A stretch of DNA of 64,000 bases, taken from the NCBI RefSeq assembly GCF_029714365.1, contig NZ_CP121660.1:1302001-1366000 (forward strand), given 5' to 3'. The position numbers and the translations under genes are program-made. Positions 34,777 through 43,796 of the stretch are shown one piece after another (the first letter of the stretch is position 1; each line of letters begins with the position of its first letter). This stretch comes from Sinorhizobium terangae. Lineage in GTDB: Bacteria > Pseudomonadota > Alphaproteobacteria > Rhizobiales > Rhizobiaceae. The notes beneath the pieces are model-generated. The model searched no databases. It was not told the DNA's origin and saw only the letters and a program-made list of their open reading frames with translations.

Positions 34777-34838
34777 GTTCGTGGTTCCTGCTTCCGCGCA
34801 TGGCTCGACGTCCGGCCGGCCATGCGCCGCATTCAATG

Positions 34839-37184
34839 CTACCGCGTTGTCTCCGTTGCTACGTTCCCGCGCAGCCGCTCGATCGCCATCAGCACGCGCT
34901 CGGGCGTCGCCGGGGCATCGATCCGCGGCGGGATACGATATCCCGCGACACTCGCCGCTGCCATTGATATAGCCTCTAGAACGGAAATGCCCAACATGAA
35001 GGGTGGTTCCCCGACCGCCTTGGAGCGGCGGATCGTCTCCTCCCGGTTAACCGACCATTCGGCCAAGCGCACGTTGAAGATCCGCGGCCGGTCGGAGGCG
35101 AGCGGGATCTTGTAGGTCGATGGCGCGTGGGTACGCAGCCGGCCCTTCGCATCCCACCAGAGTTCTTCGGTCGTCAGCCAGCCCATGCCTTGGACGAAGG
35201 CGCCCTCCACCTGACCGAGGTCGAGCGCCGGATTGAGCGACTTGCCGACGTCGTGGATGATGTCGGTACGATCGATCTGGTATTCGCCGGTCAGCGTGTC
35301 GACGCTGACCTCGGAGCAGGAGGCGCCGTAAGCGTAGTAGTAGAACGGCCGACCGCGGCCTTCGGAGCGGTTCCAGTGGATCTTCGGCGTCTTGTAAAAG
35401 CCGGCAGCCGAAAGCTGAACGCGCGCCGTGTAGGCCATCTTGATGAAATCATGGAAGGAAACGCGCTCGGCGCCGATCCGCACCACGTTCGGCTCGAAGG
35501 CGACGTCCGCTTCGCTGACGCCAAAGCGTTCCGCCGCAAAGCTGACGAGCCGCGCCTTGATCTGCTGGGCGGCATTAGCGGCTGCCATGCCGTTCAGATC
35601 CGAGCCGGACGAGGCGGCTGTCGCCGAGGTGTTCGGCACCTTGCCGGTGGAGGTCGCGGTCACCTTGATCCGGTCGAGGTCGACCTGGAATTCGTCGGCC
35701 ACGACCTGGGCGACCTTGGTGTAGAGCCCCTGCCCCATCTCGGTTCCGCCATGGTTCAGATGGATCGAGCCGTCGGTGTAGACATGGACGAGAGCGCCGG
35801 CCTGGTTGTACTCCGTCTTGGTGAAGGAAATGCCGAACTTCACCGGCGTCAGCGCAATGCCGCGTTTGATCACATGATTCTCGTGGTTGAAGGCGAGAAC
35901 GGCCTCACGCCGAGCGGCATAGTCCGCCGAGGTTTCGAGCTCCTCGATGATCCGCCCGATGATGTTGTCTTCCACCATCTGGTGATAGGGCGTCAGGTTG
36001 CGGCCCTCGCCACCATAGAAGTTAAGCTTGCGGATCTCGAGCGGATCCTTGCCGAGCGTGTAGGCGATATCCTCGATCATCCGCTCGCCGCCGACCATGC
36101 CCTGCGGTCCGCCGAAACCGCGGAAGGCGGTATTCGACACCGTATTGGTCTTCATCGGCCGAGAGCGCAGCCGGACGTTCGGATAGAAATAGCAGTTGTC
36201 GGCATGGAAAAGTGCGCGGTCCGTCACCGGACCGGAGAGGTCTGCCGAAAAGCCGCAGCGCGCGGCAAAGACGGCGTCGACCGCCTCGATCCGGCCCTCA
36301 TCGTCAAACCCGATCTTGTAGTCGACATGGAAATCGTGGCGCTTGCCGGTCGCCGTCATGTCGTCGTCGCGGTCGGGGCGGATCTTGACGGCCCGGCGAT
36401 ATTTTCGCGCGGCAACAGCAGCGACCGCCGCAAAGAGGTTCGCCTGCGTCTCCTTGCCGCCGAAGCCGCCGCCCATGCGCCGGACATTGACCGTCACCGC
36501 GTTCGAGGGCACGCCCAGTACCTGGGCGACCATGTGCTGCGTCTCGCTCGGATGCTGGGTCGAGGCGTAGACGGTTACTTCGTCGTCCTCGCCGGGGATC
36601 GCGAAGGAAATATGGCCCTCCAGGTAGAAATGATCCTGGCCGCCGATCCGCATCTCACCCTGAACGACGTTCCTTGCCTTGGCGAAGCCGGCATCGATGT
36701 CGCCGCGCTCGAGCTTCAGCGGGTCGATCACAAGCGGATAATTCGCCGCCACAGCCTCCTTGACGTCCGTAACATGCGGCAGGTCGCGATAATCGATGTT
36801 TGCCTTTGCCGCCGCCCGTCGCGCGGCATCGCGCGATGTCGCGATCACGGCGAAGATCGGCTGGCCATGAAACTCGACCTTGCGGGTCGCAAAAACCGGA
36901 TCGTCATGCTTGTGCGCGGGGCTGATGTCATTTTCGCCGGGAATATCGTCCGCCGTCAGAATGCCGACGACGCCGGCGCTGGCGTTCACATCCGCGAAGT
37001 CGATCGACAGGATTTCCGCGTGCGCCCGGGCGGAAAGGCCGAGATAGGCGTGCAATGTCCCGGCAGGCTCAAGAATGTCGTCGATATATTCGGCCGTGCC
37101 CGAGACATGCTTGTGGCCCGACTCGTGTTTTTCCTTCTCGTGAACGCCACCGCGGATGCGGTCGATGGGCTGCATCACATTCAT
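34839..37184 (-). CDS. xdhB: Xanthine dehydrogenase molybdopterin-binding subunit
   Basis: A 781-aa catalytic subunit that hydroxylates hypoxanthine and xanthine to urate at the molybdenum site. An N-terminal aldehyde oxidase/xanthine dehydrogenase a/b hammerhead domain (about residues 25-130) is followed by the Moco domain with GGGFGGKETQ, AFRGFGGPQGM, ATSTGKVPNTSATAASSGSD and the late VGEPPFMLG containing the catalytic glutamate. GGGAGG precedes ATG 37184 by 8 bases. Lies 13 bp after xdhA. Cytosolic, with XdhA as partner. Confidence 0.96.
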   Translation of the reverse strand: MNVMQPIDRIRGGVHEKEKHESGHKHVSGTAEYIDDILEPAGTLHAYLGLSARAHAEILSIDFADVNASAGVVGILTADDIPGENDISPAHKHDDPVFATRKVEFHGQPIFAVIATSRDAARRAAAKANIDYRDLPHVTDVKEAVAANYPLVIDPLKLERGDIDAGFAKARNVVQGEMRIGGQDHFYLEGHISFAIPGEDDEVTVYASTQHPSETQHMVAQVLGVPSNAVTVNVRRMGGGFGGKETQANLFAAVAAVAARKYRRAVKIRPDRDDDMTATGKRHDFHVDYKIGFDDEGRIEAVDAVFAARCGFSADLSGPVTDRALFHADNCYFYPNVRLRSRPMKTNTVSNTAFRGFGGPQGMVGGERMIEDIAYTLGKDPLEIRKLNFYGGEGRNLTPYHQMVEDNIIGRIIEELETSADYAARREAVLAFNHENHVIKRGIALTPVKFGISFTKTEYNQAGALVHVYTDGSIHLNHGGTEMGQGLYTKVAQVVADEFQVDLDRIKVTATSTGKVPNTSATAASSGSDLNGMAAANAAQQIKARLVSFAAERFGVSEADVAFEPNVVRIGAERVSFHDFIKMAYTARVQLSAAGFYKTPKIHWNRSEGRGRPFYYYAYGASCSEVSVDTLTGEYQIDRTDIIHDVGKSLNPALDLGQVEGAFVQGMGWLTTEELWWDAKGRLRTHAPSTYKIPLASDRPRIFNVRLAEWSVNREETIRRSKAVGEPPFMLGISVLEAISMAAASVAGYRIPPRIDAPATPERVLMAIERLRGNVATETTR

Positions 37185-37197
37185 GGCTCAAACCTCC

Positions 37198-38679
37198 CTA
37201 AACCGCGACGGCGACGGCGCGATCGAGCCGGACGCGTCCGGCTTCCCGCGTTTCCAGGTAAAAGCGGCGGAGCAGGTTCTTCGCCACGAGCATGCGGTAT
37301 TCGGCCGAGGCGCGCCAATCGGTCAGTGGCGTGAAATCCTCTGCAAACGCGCCAACGGCGGCTTCAATCGTGGCGTCGGTCCAATCCGCCCCTTTGAGCG
37401 CCGCCTCCACCTTTGAGGCGCGCTTGGGCGTGCCGGCCATTCCGCCGAAAGCGATCGTCGCGTCGGCGATCTTGCCCTGATCATCGAACGTCACACGAAA
37501 GGCACCGCAAACAGCGGAAATGTCTTCGTCCAGGCGCTTCGTCACCTTATAGACGGCAAAGGGGGCCCCTTCATCGAGGAACGGGATGCGGACGGTTTCG
37601 ACGAATTCGCCGGGTTCGCGATCCTGCTTTCCGTATTCGACAAAGAAAGCCTCGAGCGGCAGGGTCCGACGCCGTGCGCTCTTGCGCAGCGTCACCGACG
37701 CGCCGAGCGCGATCAGCGCCGGCGGCGTGTCGCCGATCGGCGAACCATTGGCGATGTTGCCGCCGACGGTGCCCATGTTGCGCACCTGCTGGCCGCCGAT
37801 CCGATCCCAGAGTTCCCGCATCTGCGGGAAGTGCTCGACGATCATCGGATATGCTTCGGTATAGCTGACACCGGCCCCGAGCGTGATGGCGTCGCCATCG
37901 ACGGAAATCCGGCGCAGCTCTTCGAGATGCGAGATGTGTATCACCGGCGCGATGTCGCGCATGAACTTCGTCACCCAGAGACCGACATCGGTCGAGCCGG
38001 CAACGATCGTCGCCTTGGGATCGGATTCGAGGACGGCGGCAAAGTCATCGACAGAGGCCGGCAGCACGAAGCGCTCAGCCTCCTTGCCGATCACGACCCG
38101 GCAGCCATCCCGAAGCGCGGCAAGCTGCCTGGCGATATTTTCACGCTCCGCGACGAGCGGGTCTTTTCCGACCTCGCCAATCGATGAAACCGCTTCCGCG
38201 GCTCGAATGATCGCCGCATAGCCGGTGCAGCGACAGAGATTGCCCTGCAGCGCCTTTTCGATCTCCTGGACGCTCGGCTTCGGATTTTCCATCCAGAGGC
38301 CATAGAGCGACATGACAAAGCCCGGCGTGCAGAAGCCGCACTGCGAGGCGTGCGTATCGACCATCGCCTGCTGCACCGGGTGAAGCGGGCCGTTCGGCTG
38401 AGCCAGCGCATCGACGGTGACGACATGACAGCCGTCGAGCGAGCCGACAAAACGGATGCAGGCGTTGATGGATTCGTAGTTCAATTGACCGTTAAGGAGC
38501 CGGCCGACGAGTACGGTGCAGGCGCCGCAGTCGCCCTCGGCGCAGCCCTCCTTGGTTCCGCGCAGATTGCGGTCGATGCGCAGGAAATCGAGCAGGGTCT
38601 GAACCGGAGAAACATCGGCAAGCTCGACGAGCCGGTCGTTCAGCAGGAAACGGATGGTGTTGCGGATTTCAGTGGTCAT
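37198..38679 (-). CDS. xdhA: Xanthine dehydrogenase FeS/FAD small subunit
   Basis: A 493-aa electron-transfer subunit. The N-terminal plant-type [2Fe-2S] domain has C46, C51, C54 (GCAEGDCGACT) and C74. The second [2Fe-2S] domain has CGFCTPGF and CRCTGY. The C-terminal 300 residues are the FAD domain (VAGSTDVGLWVTK, and TVGGNIANGSPIGDTPPAL). Electrons pass from the molybdenum site in XdhB to NAD. The two-subunit split is usual for bacterial XdhAB. Lies 6 bp after uraH; ATG 38679 has only a weak ribosome site. Confidence 0.96.
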   Translation of the reverse strand: MTTEIRNTIRFLLNDRLVELADVSPVQTLLDFLRIDRNLRGTKEGCAEGDCGACTVLVGRLLNGQLNYESINACIRFVGSLDGCHVVTVDALAQPNGPLHPVQQAMVDTHASQCGFCTPGFVMSLYGLWMENPKPSVQEIEKALQGNLCRCTGYAAIIRAAEAVSSIGEVGKDPLVAERENIARQLAALRDGCRVVIGKEAERFVLPASVDDFAAVLESDPKATIVAGSTDVGLWVTKFMRDIAPVIHISHLEELRRISVDGDAITLGAGVSYTEAYPMIVEHFPQMRELWDRIGGQQVRNMGTVGGNIANGSPIGDTPPALIALGASVTLRKSARRRTLPLEAFFVEYGKQDREPGEFVETVRIPFLDEGAPFAVYKVTKRLDEDISAVCGAFRVTFDDQGKIADATIAFGGMAGTPKRASKVEAALKGADWTDATIEAAVGAFAEDFTPLTDWRASAEYRMLVAKNLLRRFYLETREAGRVRLDRAVAVAV

Positions 38680-38685
38680 GGCCGG

Positions 38686-39057
38686 TCAGCTCCCGCGGTA
38701 GGTCGAGTAGCCATAGGGCGAAAGCAGAAGCGGCACGTGATAGTGCGCCTTCTCGTCGGCGATCCCGAAGCGGATCGGAATGATGTCCAGAAATGGATTT
38801 GCGCCGCGCTCTGCGGCCGGGCCGATATATTCGCCGACGTGGAAACGCAGCTCGTAGGTGCCGCTTTCCATGCGCTCGCCGGCAAGCAGCGGTTGATCGC
38901 AGCGGCCGTCGTCGTTGGTCCTCGTGGAGAGGAGATGCTCCGCCCGCTCGCCATCGAACCGGTAGAGTTCGATGCGCAGGTTGCTGGCCGGCTTGCCGCT
39001 TGCCGTGTCCAGCACGTGGGTCGTCAGGCGGCCGGCGTTTCCACCTTGAGATTGCAT
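38686..39057 (-). CDS. uraH: 5-hydroxyisourate hydrolase (transthyretin-like)
   Basis: A 123-aa cytosolic enzyme hydrolysing 5-hydroxyisourate, the product of PuuD, to OHCU. The N-terminal signature [15 protein letters not shown] and the C-terminal tetrapeptide YRGS, both hallmarks of the HIUase family, are present, with active-site histidine and arginine in these motifs. GGGAGGAG lies 9 bases before ATG 39057; the upstream extension to 39093 is not needed. First gene of the xdh operon and divergent from puuE-uraD, whose protein uses its product. Confidence 0.95.
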   Translation of the reverse strand: MQSQGGNAGRLTTHVLDTASGKPASNLRIELYRFDGERAEHLLSTRTNDDGRCDQPLLAGERMESGTYELRFHVGEYIGPAAERGANPFLDIIPIRFGIADEKAHYHVPLLLSPYGYSTYRGS

Positions 39058-39138
39058 GCGTTCGCTCCTCCCGAAGTCAGCTTTCCATTGCACAGTATCC
39101 GGAGAGGAGATGCGCTTGTGTAGCGGCCTCAGCCTTCG

Positions 39139-39154
39139 AGACTTTCAAATTTTT
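39139..39154. promoter_or_regulatory. Shared purine-gene element in the uraH/puuE divergent promoter
   Basis: AGACTTTCAAATTTTT occurs here, 82 bp from the uraH start and 72 bp from the puuE start, and again exactly at 55611-55626 upstream of the azgA purine permease gene. A partial version lies 76 bp before puuD. A shared promoter element or operator of a purine-responsive regulator is the likely meaning. Confidence 0.5.
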
Positions 39155-39225
39155 TGGGGGGAATGAGGCGGCGGCTTTCTCGCTACGAATTGTGCTGAGA
39201 GACAATGTCTGGAGGAACTGCTTTC

Positions 39226-40641
39226 ATGAGATATCCCCGCGATCTTCACGGCCACGGCCCAAATCCCCGCGCGGTCTGGCCGGACGAAGCGCGGATCGCC
39301 GTCCAATTCGTGATCAACTATGAGGAGGGCGGCGAAAACTGCGTGCTGCATGGCGATGCCGCATCGGAGGCCTTTCTGTCGGAGATCGTCGGCGCCCAAG
39401 CCTGGCCGGGTCAGCGCCACTGGAACATGGAGTCGATCTACGAATATGGCGCCCGTGCCGGCTTCTGGCGCCTGCACCGCCTGTTCATGGATCGCGAGGT
39501 GCCCGCCACCGTCTATGGCGTGGCAACGGCGCTCAAGCGATCGCCCGCCCAGGTCGCCGCGATGCAGAAGGCCGGTTGGGAGATTGCCTCGCATGGGCTG
39601 AAATGGATCGAGCACAAGGATTTCAGCGTCGAAAGGGAGCGAGCCGATATCGCCGAGGCGATCCGCCTCCACACGATCGTCACCGGCGAGCGGCCGCGTG
39701 GCTGGTACACCGGCCGCTGCTCGGAAAACACGCTTGATCTGGTAACCGAGGCCGGCGGCTTCGACTATGTCTCGGATTCCTACGCCGACGACCTCCCTTA
39801 CTGGCATGAGCACGACGGCAAGCATCAGCTCGTGATTCCCTACACGCTCGACGCCAACGACATGCGCTTTGCGACAGCTCAGGGGTTCAATAGCGGCGAC
39901 CAGTTCTTCAGCTATCTAAAGGACAGCTTCGACGTTCTCTACGCAGAGGGCGCCGCCGGATCGCCGAAAATGATGAGCATCGGCCTCCACTGCCGCCTCG
40001 CGGGCCGGCCGGGCCGGATCGCCGCACTCGCCCGCTTCCTCGATTATGTGAAGGGGCAGGAGAAGGTCTGGCTTGCCCGCCGCATCGACATTGCCCGCCA
40101 TTGGGCAACGACCTACCCCTTCGAGGCCGATAACGACCGACCCTCCCGGATTTCCGAAGAAGACTTCATTGCCCGTTTCGGCGGCGTCTTCGAACATTCG
40201 AAGTGGATTGCCAAACGCGCCTTCGCCGGCGAACTTTCGCCTGCCAACGATACGGCGATCGGCCTGCACGCCGCACTCGTCCACATCTTTCGCAGCGCCA
40301 CTGACGAGGAGCGTTTGGCGGTTCTCAATGCACACCCGGACCTTGCCGGCAAGCTCGCCCTGGCCAAGCGCCTCACCGAAAGCTCAACCAACGAGCAGGC
40401 CTCGGCCGGTCTCGACGCGCTGACGGATGGCGAGCGCGAGCGATTCACGACGCTCAACAGCGCCTATGTCGAAAAGTTCGGCTTTCCCTTCATCATGGCC
40501 GTCAAGGGACGGCGCAAGGACGAGATCCTCGCCGCATTCGAGAACCGGATCGGCAACGACCGCAAAGCCGAATTCGAGACCGCATGCCGTCAGGTGGAAA
40601 GGATCGCGCTCCTCCGCCTGCAGGACATGCTGCCAAACTGA
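39226..40641 (+). CDS. puuE: Fusion of PuuE-type allantoinase and OHCU decarboxylase
   Basis: A 471-aa two-domain enzyme. Residues 1-300 are a polysaccharide-deacetylase-fold allantoinase (PuuE type: RYPRDLHGHGPNPR, GVATALKRSPAQVAAMQ, ASHGLKWIEHKDFS, YTGRCSENTLDLV). Residues about 310-471 are an OHCU decarboxylase (UraD): FGGVFEHSKWIAKRAF, AHPDLAGKLALAK, NEQASAGLDAL, and KFGFPFIMAVKGR. One protein thus makes S-allantoin from OHCU and opens it to allantoate. GGAGG at 39211-39215 favours ATG 39226 over 39205. Divergent from uraH; allA follows. Confidence 0.95.
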   Translation: MRYPRDLHGHGPNPRAVWPDEARIAVQFVINYEEGGENCVLHGDAASEAFLSEIVGAQAWPGQRHWNMESIYEYGARAGFWRLHRLFMDREVPATVYGVATALKRSPAQVAAMQKAGWEIASHGLKWIEHKDFSVERERADIAEAIRLHTIVTGERPRGWYTGRCSENTLDLVTEAGGFDYVSDSYADDLPYWHEHDGKHQLVIPYTLDANDMRFATAQGFNSGDQFFSYLKDSFDVLYAEGAAGSPKMMSIGLHCRLAGRPGRIAALARFLDYVKGQEKVWLARRIDIARHWATTYPFEADNDRPSRISEEDFIARFGGVFEHSKWIAKRAFAGELSPANDTAIGLHAALVHIFRSATDEERLAVLNAHPDLAGKLALAKRLTESSTNEQASAGLDALTDGERERFTTLNSAYVEKFGFPFIMAVKGRRKDEILAAFENRIGNDRKAEFETACRQVERIALLRLQDMLPN

Positions 40642-40715
40642 GGGACATACGCTGACGACCGGGCGGCAGATCGGCCGCTTGTGTGCGTCTTTGGACGGAT
40701 CGTGAAAGCTACCAG

Positions 40716-41201
40716 ATGAAGGAAATCGCCATCCAGCCTTTGACCCGCGAGGCCTTCGCGCCCTTCGGCGACGTCATCGAGACGGAAAACGCCCACAGCT
40801 TTCCGATCAATGGCGGCCGGTGCATGCGCTATCACGACCTCGCCAGGATCGAGACCGCGGGCGAAAAGGCGCGCCCGATGATCAGCATTGTGCGCGGCGA
40901 GCCTTACGCCCTGCCCCTGATATTGACGATGGTCGAGCGTCACCCGCTTGGGAGCCAAGCCTTTATTCCACTCGGCGGCAACCCCTTCCTGGTCGTGGTT
41001 TCCGAGGAGACGGCCGATGGACCCGGCGAACCGCGTGCATTCCTGACGACGCCAGGCCAAGGGGTCAACATCGCCCGTAACGTCTGGCACGGCATCCTGA
41101 CGCCGCTGGAGAGTGTTTCCGATTTCGCGGTGATCGACCGCGGCGGTGAAGGCGTCAACCTGGAGGAACATTTCTTCGAGGAGCCGTTCCTCCTGCGGTA
41201 A
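40716..41201 (+). CDS. allA: Ureidoglycolate lyase
   Basis: A 161-aa cupin-fold enzyme splitting ureidoglycolate into glyoxylate and urea. Family segments: PLTREAFAPFGDVIE at the N terminus, INGGRCMRYHDLA, MVERHPLGSQAFIPLGG with metal or substrate residues, and ARNVWHGILTPL. The start at 40716 fits family N termini; the open frame runs back to 40683. It follows puuE-uraD by 74 bp on the same strand. Its glyoxylate would be used by the gcl operon at 10.7-15.6 kb. An allantoate amidohydrolase or allantoicase, needed for the step before it, is not in the window. Confidence 0.93.
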   Translation: MKEIAIQPLTREAFAPFGDVIETENAHSFPINGGRCMRYHDLARIETAGEKARPMISIVRGEPYALPLILTMVERHPLGSQAFIPLGGNPFLVVVSEETADGPGEPRAFLTTPGQGVNIARNVWHGILTPLESVSDFAVIDRGGEGVNLEEHFFEEPFLLR

Positions 41202-41237
41202 CGCGCGGCCCCGTTCTCGCTTGTCGCCAGCGATTGC

Positions 41238-42866
41238 TCAGCCCACTTCGAAGCCGGCCCGGACCTTTGGCATGCGACGCGCGGCCTGGACACGCGGATC
41301 CGGATCGAGGCCGGCCTCGAGCAGGCGGCGCGTATAGTCGCGCTGCGGGTTCTCGAAGATCTGCCTGACCGTGCCGACTTCGACGCACTCGCCCGCCTGC
41401 ATCACCATCACATGATCGGCGAAATCGCGCACAACCGGCAGATCATGGGCGATGAAGATGAAGGCGATGCCGAGTTCACGCCGGAGCTTGTCGAGGAGCG
41501 CGATCACTTGCGCCTGGATGGATACGTCGAGCGCGGAGACCGCCTCGTCGCACACGATGAGTTCGGGTCGGAGCGCCAGCGCGCGGGCGATCGCGATCCT
41601 CTGGCGCTGGCCGCCGGAGAACTGGTGCGGATAACGCTCGGCGTGGGCGGGCGAAAGGCCAACCTGCGTCAGCAGTTCCTCCACCCGTGCGCGCCACTGC
41701 GCCTTCGGCAGGATCTCGGGATGAATGACCCAGGCCTCGGAGATCAGCTGGTAGACCGTCATGCGCGGATTGAGCGACTGTGTCGGATCCTGAAACACCA
41801 TCTGCATCTGGCGCCTGAGCTGGTAAAGCTCCTTGGCCGGCATTTTCAGAAGGTCCCGGCCGTTCCAATAGGCATGGCCCGAGTCCGCTTCGTCGAGCCG
41901 CAGGAGCGCCCGCGCCAGCGTAGACTTCCCCGATCCGCTTTCGCCGACGACCGCTATCGTCTCTCCCGGCTGCAGCGTGAAGGACACGCCCTTCAGCGCC
42001 TTGAAGGAACCATAGGATTTGCAAAGGTTTTCGACCTTCAGAAGCGGCTCGCCGGTGGCATTCGGTTCATGCATCTCACCCCGGCCGGGAGCGGCCGAAA
42101 TCAGCTTGCGCGTGTAGGGGTGCTTCGGATTGTGATAGACCTCGTCCGGCGTCCCGGTCTCCACGATCTCGCCGGCATTCATCACGACCACCCGGTCGGC
42201 GATGTCGGCCACGACGCCGAGATCATGAGTGATCAACAGCAGTCCGAGGCCGGTTTCCTTCTGCAACTCGCCGAGAAGGGCAAGCACTTCGGCCTGCACC
42301 GTGACGTCGAGTGCGGTTGTCGGCTCGTCGGCAATCACGATGTCGGGTTTGAGCGCAAGCGCCATGGCAATCATCAGGCGCTGCCGCTGACCGCCGGAGA
42401 ACTGGTGCGGATATTTGCGCATTGCCGTTTCAGGCGCGGGAATGCCGACACGCTTCAGGAGATCGAGCGCCCGCGCGCGCGCCTCATCTGCCGGCACTCC
42501 ATGAATGCGCATGACGTCGATGATCTGCCAGCCGACGGTGAAGACCGGATTCAGATGGCTGAGCGGGTCTTGAAAGATCATTGCGATCCGCTTGCCGTTG
42601 ATCGCGCGGCGCTCGTCATCAGACATGGCAAGCAGATTCCTGCCGGCGAAGATGACCTCGCCGCTGGTGATTTCTCCCGGCGGCATGTCGATCAGATTCA
42701 TGATCGCGGAGGCGGAGACGGATTTGCCCGAGCCGCTTTCGCCGAGGATCGCCAGCGTCTCGCCGCGGTCGAGATGCCAGCTTATGTTGCGCACCGCATG
42801 CACCGTTCCGCCGGCCGTGTGGAACTGAACGGACAGGTTTCGCACTTCAAGCAGATGCTCAGCCAT
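41238..42866 (-). CDS. ABC importer, fused double ATPase (Dpp/Opp type)
   Basis: A 542-aa protein with two complete nucleotide-binding halves, equivalent to DppD and DppF joined. Half 1: Walker A GESGSGKSVSA, signature SGGQRQRLMIA, Walker B DIVIADEPTTAL. Half 2: GESGSGKSTLARAL, SGGQRQRIAIA, LIVCDEAVSAL. GGAGG stands 8 bases before ATG 42866, which overlaps the permease stop by 8 bp. It powers the two permeases upstream in the same operon. Last gene, convergent with allA. Confidence 0.93.
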   Translation of the reverse strand: MAEHLLEVRNLSVQFHTAGGTVHAVRNISWHLDRGETLAILGESGSGKSVSASAIMNLIDMPPGEITSGEVIFAGRNLLAMSDDERRAINGKRIAMIFQDPLSHLNPVFTVGWQIIDVMRIHGVPADEARARALDLLKRVGIPAPETAMRKYPHQFSGGQRQRLMIAMALALKPDIVIADEPTTALDVTVQAEVLALLGELQKETGLGLLLITHDLGVVADIADRVVVMNAGEIVETGTPDEVYHNPKHPYTRKLISAAPGRGEMHEPNATGEPLLKVENLCKSYGSFKALKGVSFTLQPGETIAVVGESGSGKSTLARALLRLDEADSGHAYWNGRDLLKMPAKELYQLRRQMQMVFQDPTQSLNPRMTVYQLISEAWVIHPEILPKAQWRARVEELLTQVGLSPAHAERYPHQFSGGQRQRIAIARALALRPELIVCDEAVSALDVSIQAQVIALLDKLRRELGIAFIFIAHDLPVVRDFADHVMVMQAGECVEVGTVRQIFENPQRDYTRRLLEAGLDPDPRVQAARRMPKVRAGFEVG

Positions 42867-43791
42867 TCTTGCGGCCTCCGATTTCAAGCCTCCAGCGCTG
42901 CGCCGGATCGAGGGCGACACGCATCCAGTTCGACAGCAGGTTGAGCGACAGCGTCGTCAGAATGATCGCCAGGCCCGGCCAGAACGCCAACCACCAGGCG
43001 TTGGTGAGGTATTGCTTGCCTTGCGCGACCATCAGGCCCCAGGTCACCTCGGGCGGCTGGATGCCGATGCCGAGGAAGGAGAGCGAGGACTCGGCCAGCA
43101 TGACGAAGGCAAAGTCCAGCGTCGCTATGGTGACGAGCGTCGGGACGACCATCGGCAGGATATGGCGGAAGACGATCCGCAGCGAAGAAGCGCCCATGAC
43201 CTTTGCCGCCTGCACGAACATGCGCTGGCGGATTTCGAGCACCTCGGCCCGCGTCGTGCGCAGATAGACCGGGATCCGCGTGATGGCCAGAACGATCACG
43301 ATGTTGCCGACCGACGGCGCCAGCATGTAGAGCACGATCACTGCGAGTAGCAGCGACGGAAAGGACATGATCACGTCCGCAAGCCGCATGATCACGTTCG
43401 ACAGTCGCTCCGACGCGTAACCGGCAACGAGGCCTAGCAGCGCACCGACGACGCCGGAACAGACGACCGCACCGGCGGCGATCATCAAGGTGTTTTGCGC
43501 GGCGACGACGATGCGGGCAAGCAGCGGCCTGCCGAGGGCATCGGCCCCAAGCAGGAAGAGCCAGCCCCGATCCAGTGTAAACGGCGCCAGGTTGCGGGCG
43601 CGCAGGTTCTGGGCAACGGCCGCCTCGCGCAGCAACATCGGTCCGAAGAGCGCGCACAGGACCGCAAGAACGAGGAAGACCGTCGCAAAGAACGCAAACT
43701 TGTCGCGCCACAGCATACCGAGGAGCACATGCGCCTTGCCGCGCTGCTTGGCCGAGATCTGCGTGGATGGCAAAGTACTGGACATGGTCAT
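42859..43791 (-). CDS. ABC importer permease, DppC type
   Basis: A 310-aa inner-membrane subunit with about six hydrophobic segments. The cytoplasmic OppC-like N terminus (LLGMLWRDKFAFFATVFLV) and the EAA loop (RQRMFVQAAKVMGASSLRIVFRHILP) are clear. Two in-frame ATGs, 43791 and 43785, follow GAAGG; the second has better spacing. The open frame upstream to 44205 overlaps the DppB-type gene and is not coding. It pairs with the DppB-type permease that ends at 43797. Confidence 0.92.
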   Translation of the reverse strand: MTMSSTLPSTQISAKQRGKAHVLLGMLWRDKFAFFATVFLVLAVLCALFGPMLLREAAVAQNLRARNLAPFTLDRGWLFLLGADALGRPLLARIVVAAQNTLMIAAGAVVCSGVVGALLGLVAGYASERLSNVIMRLADVIMSFPSLLLAVIVLYMLAPSVGNIVIVLAITRIPVYLRTTRAEVLEIRQRMFVQAAKVMGASSLRIVFRHILPMVVPTLVTIATLDFAFVMLAESSLSFLGIGIQPPEVTWGLMVAQGKQYLTNAWWLAFWPGLAIILTTLSLNLLSNWMRVALDPAQRWRLEIGGRKNG

Positions 43792-43796
43792 GGCCT

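Noticed and set aside
35127..37334. 735-aa open frame opposite xdhB
   Set aside because: Antisense shadow in high-GC DNA; xdhB is unambiguous on the other strand.
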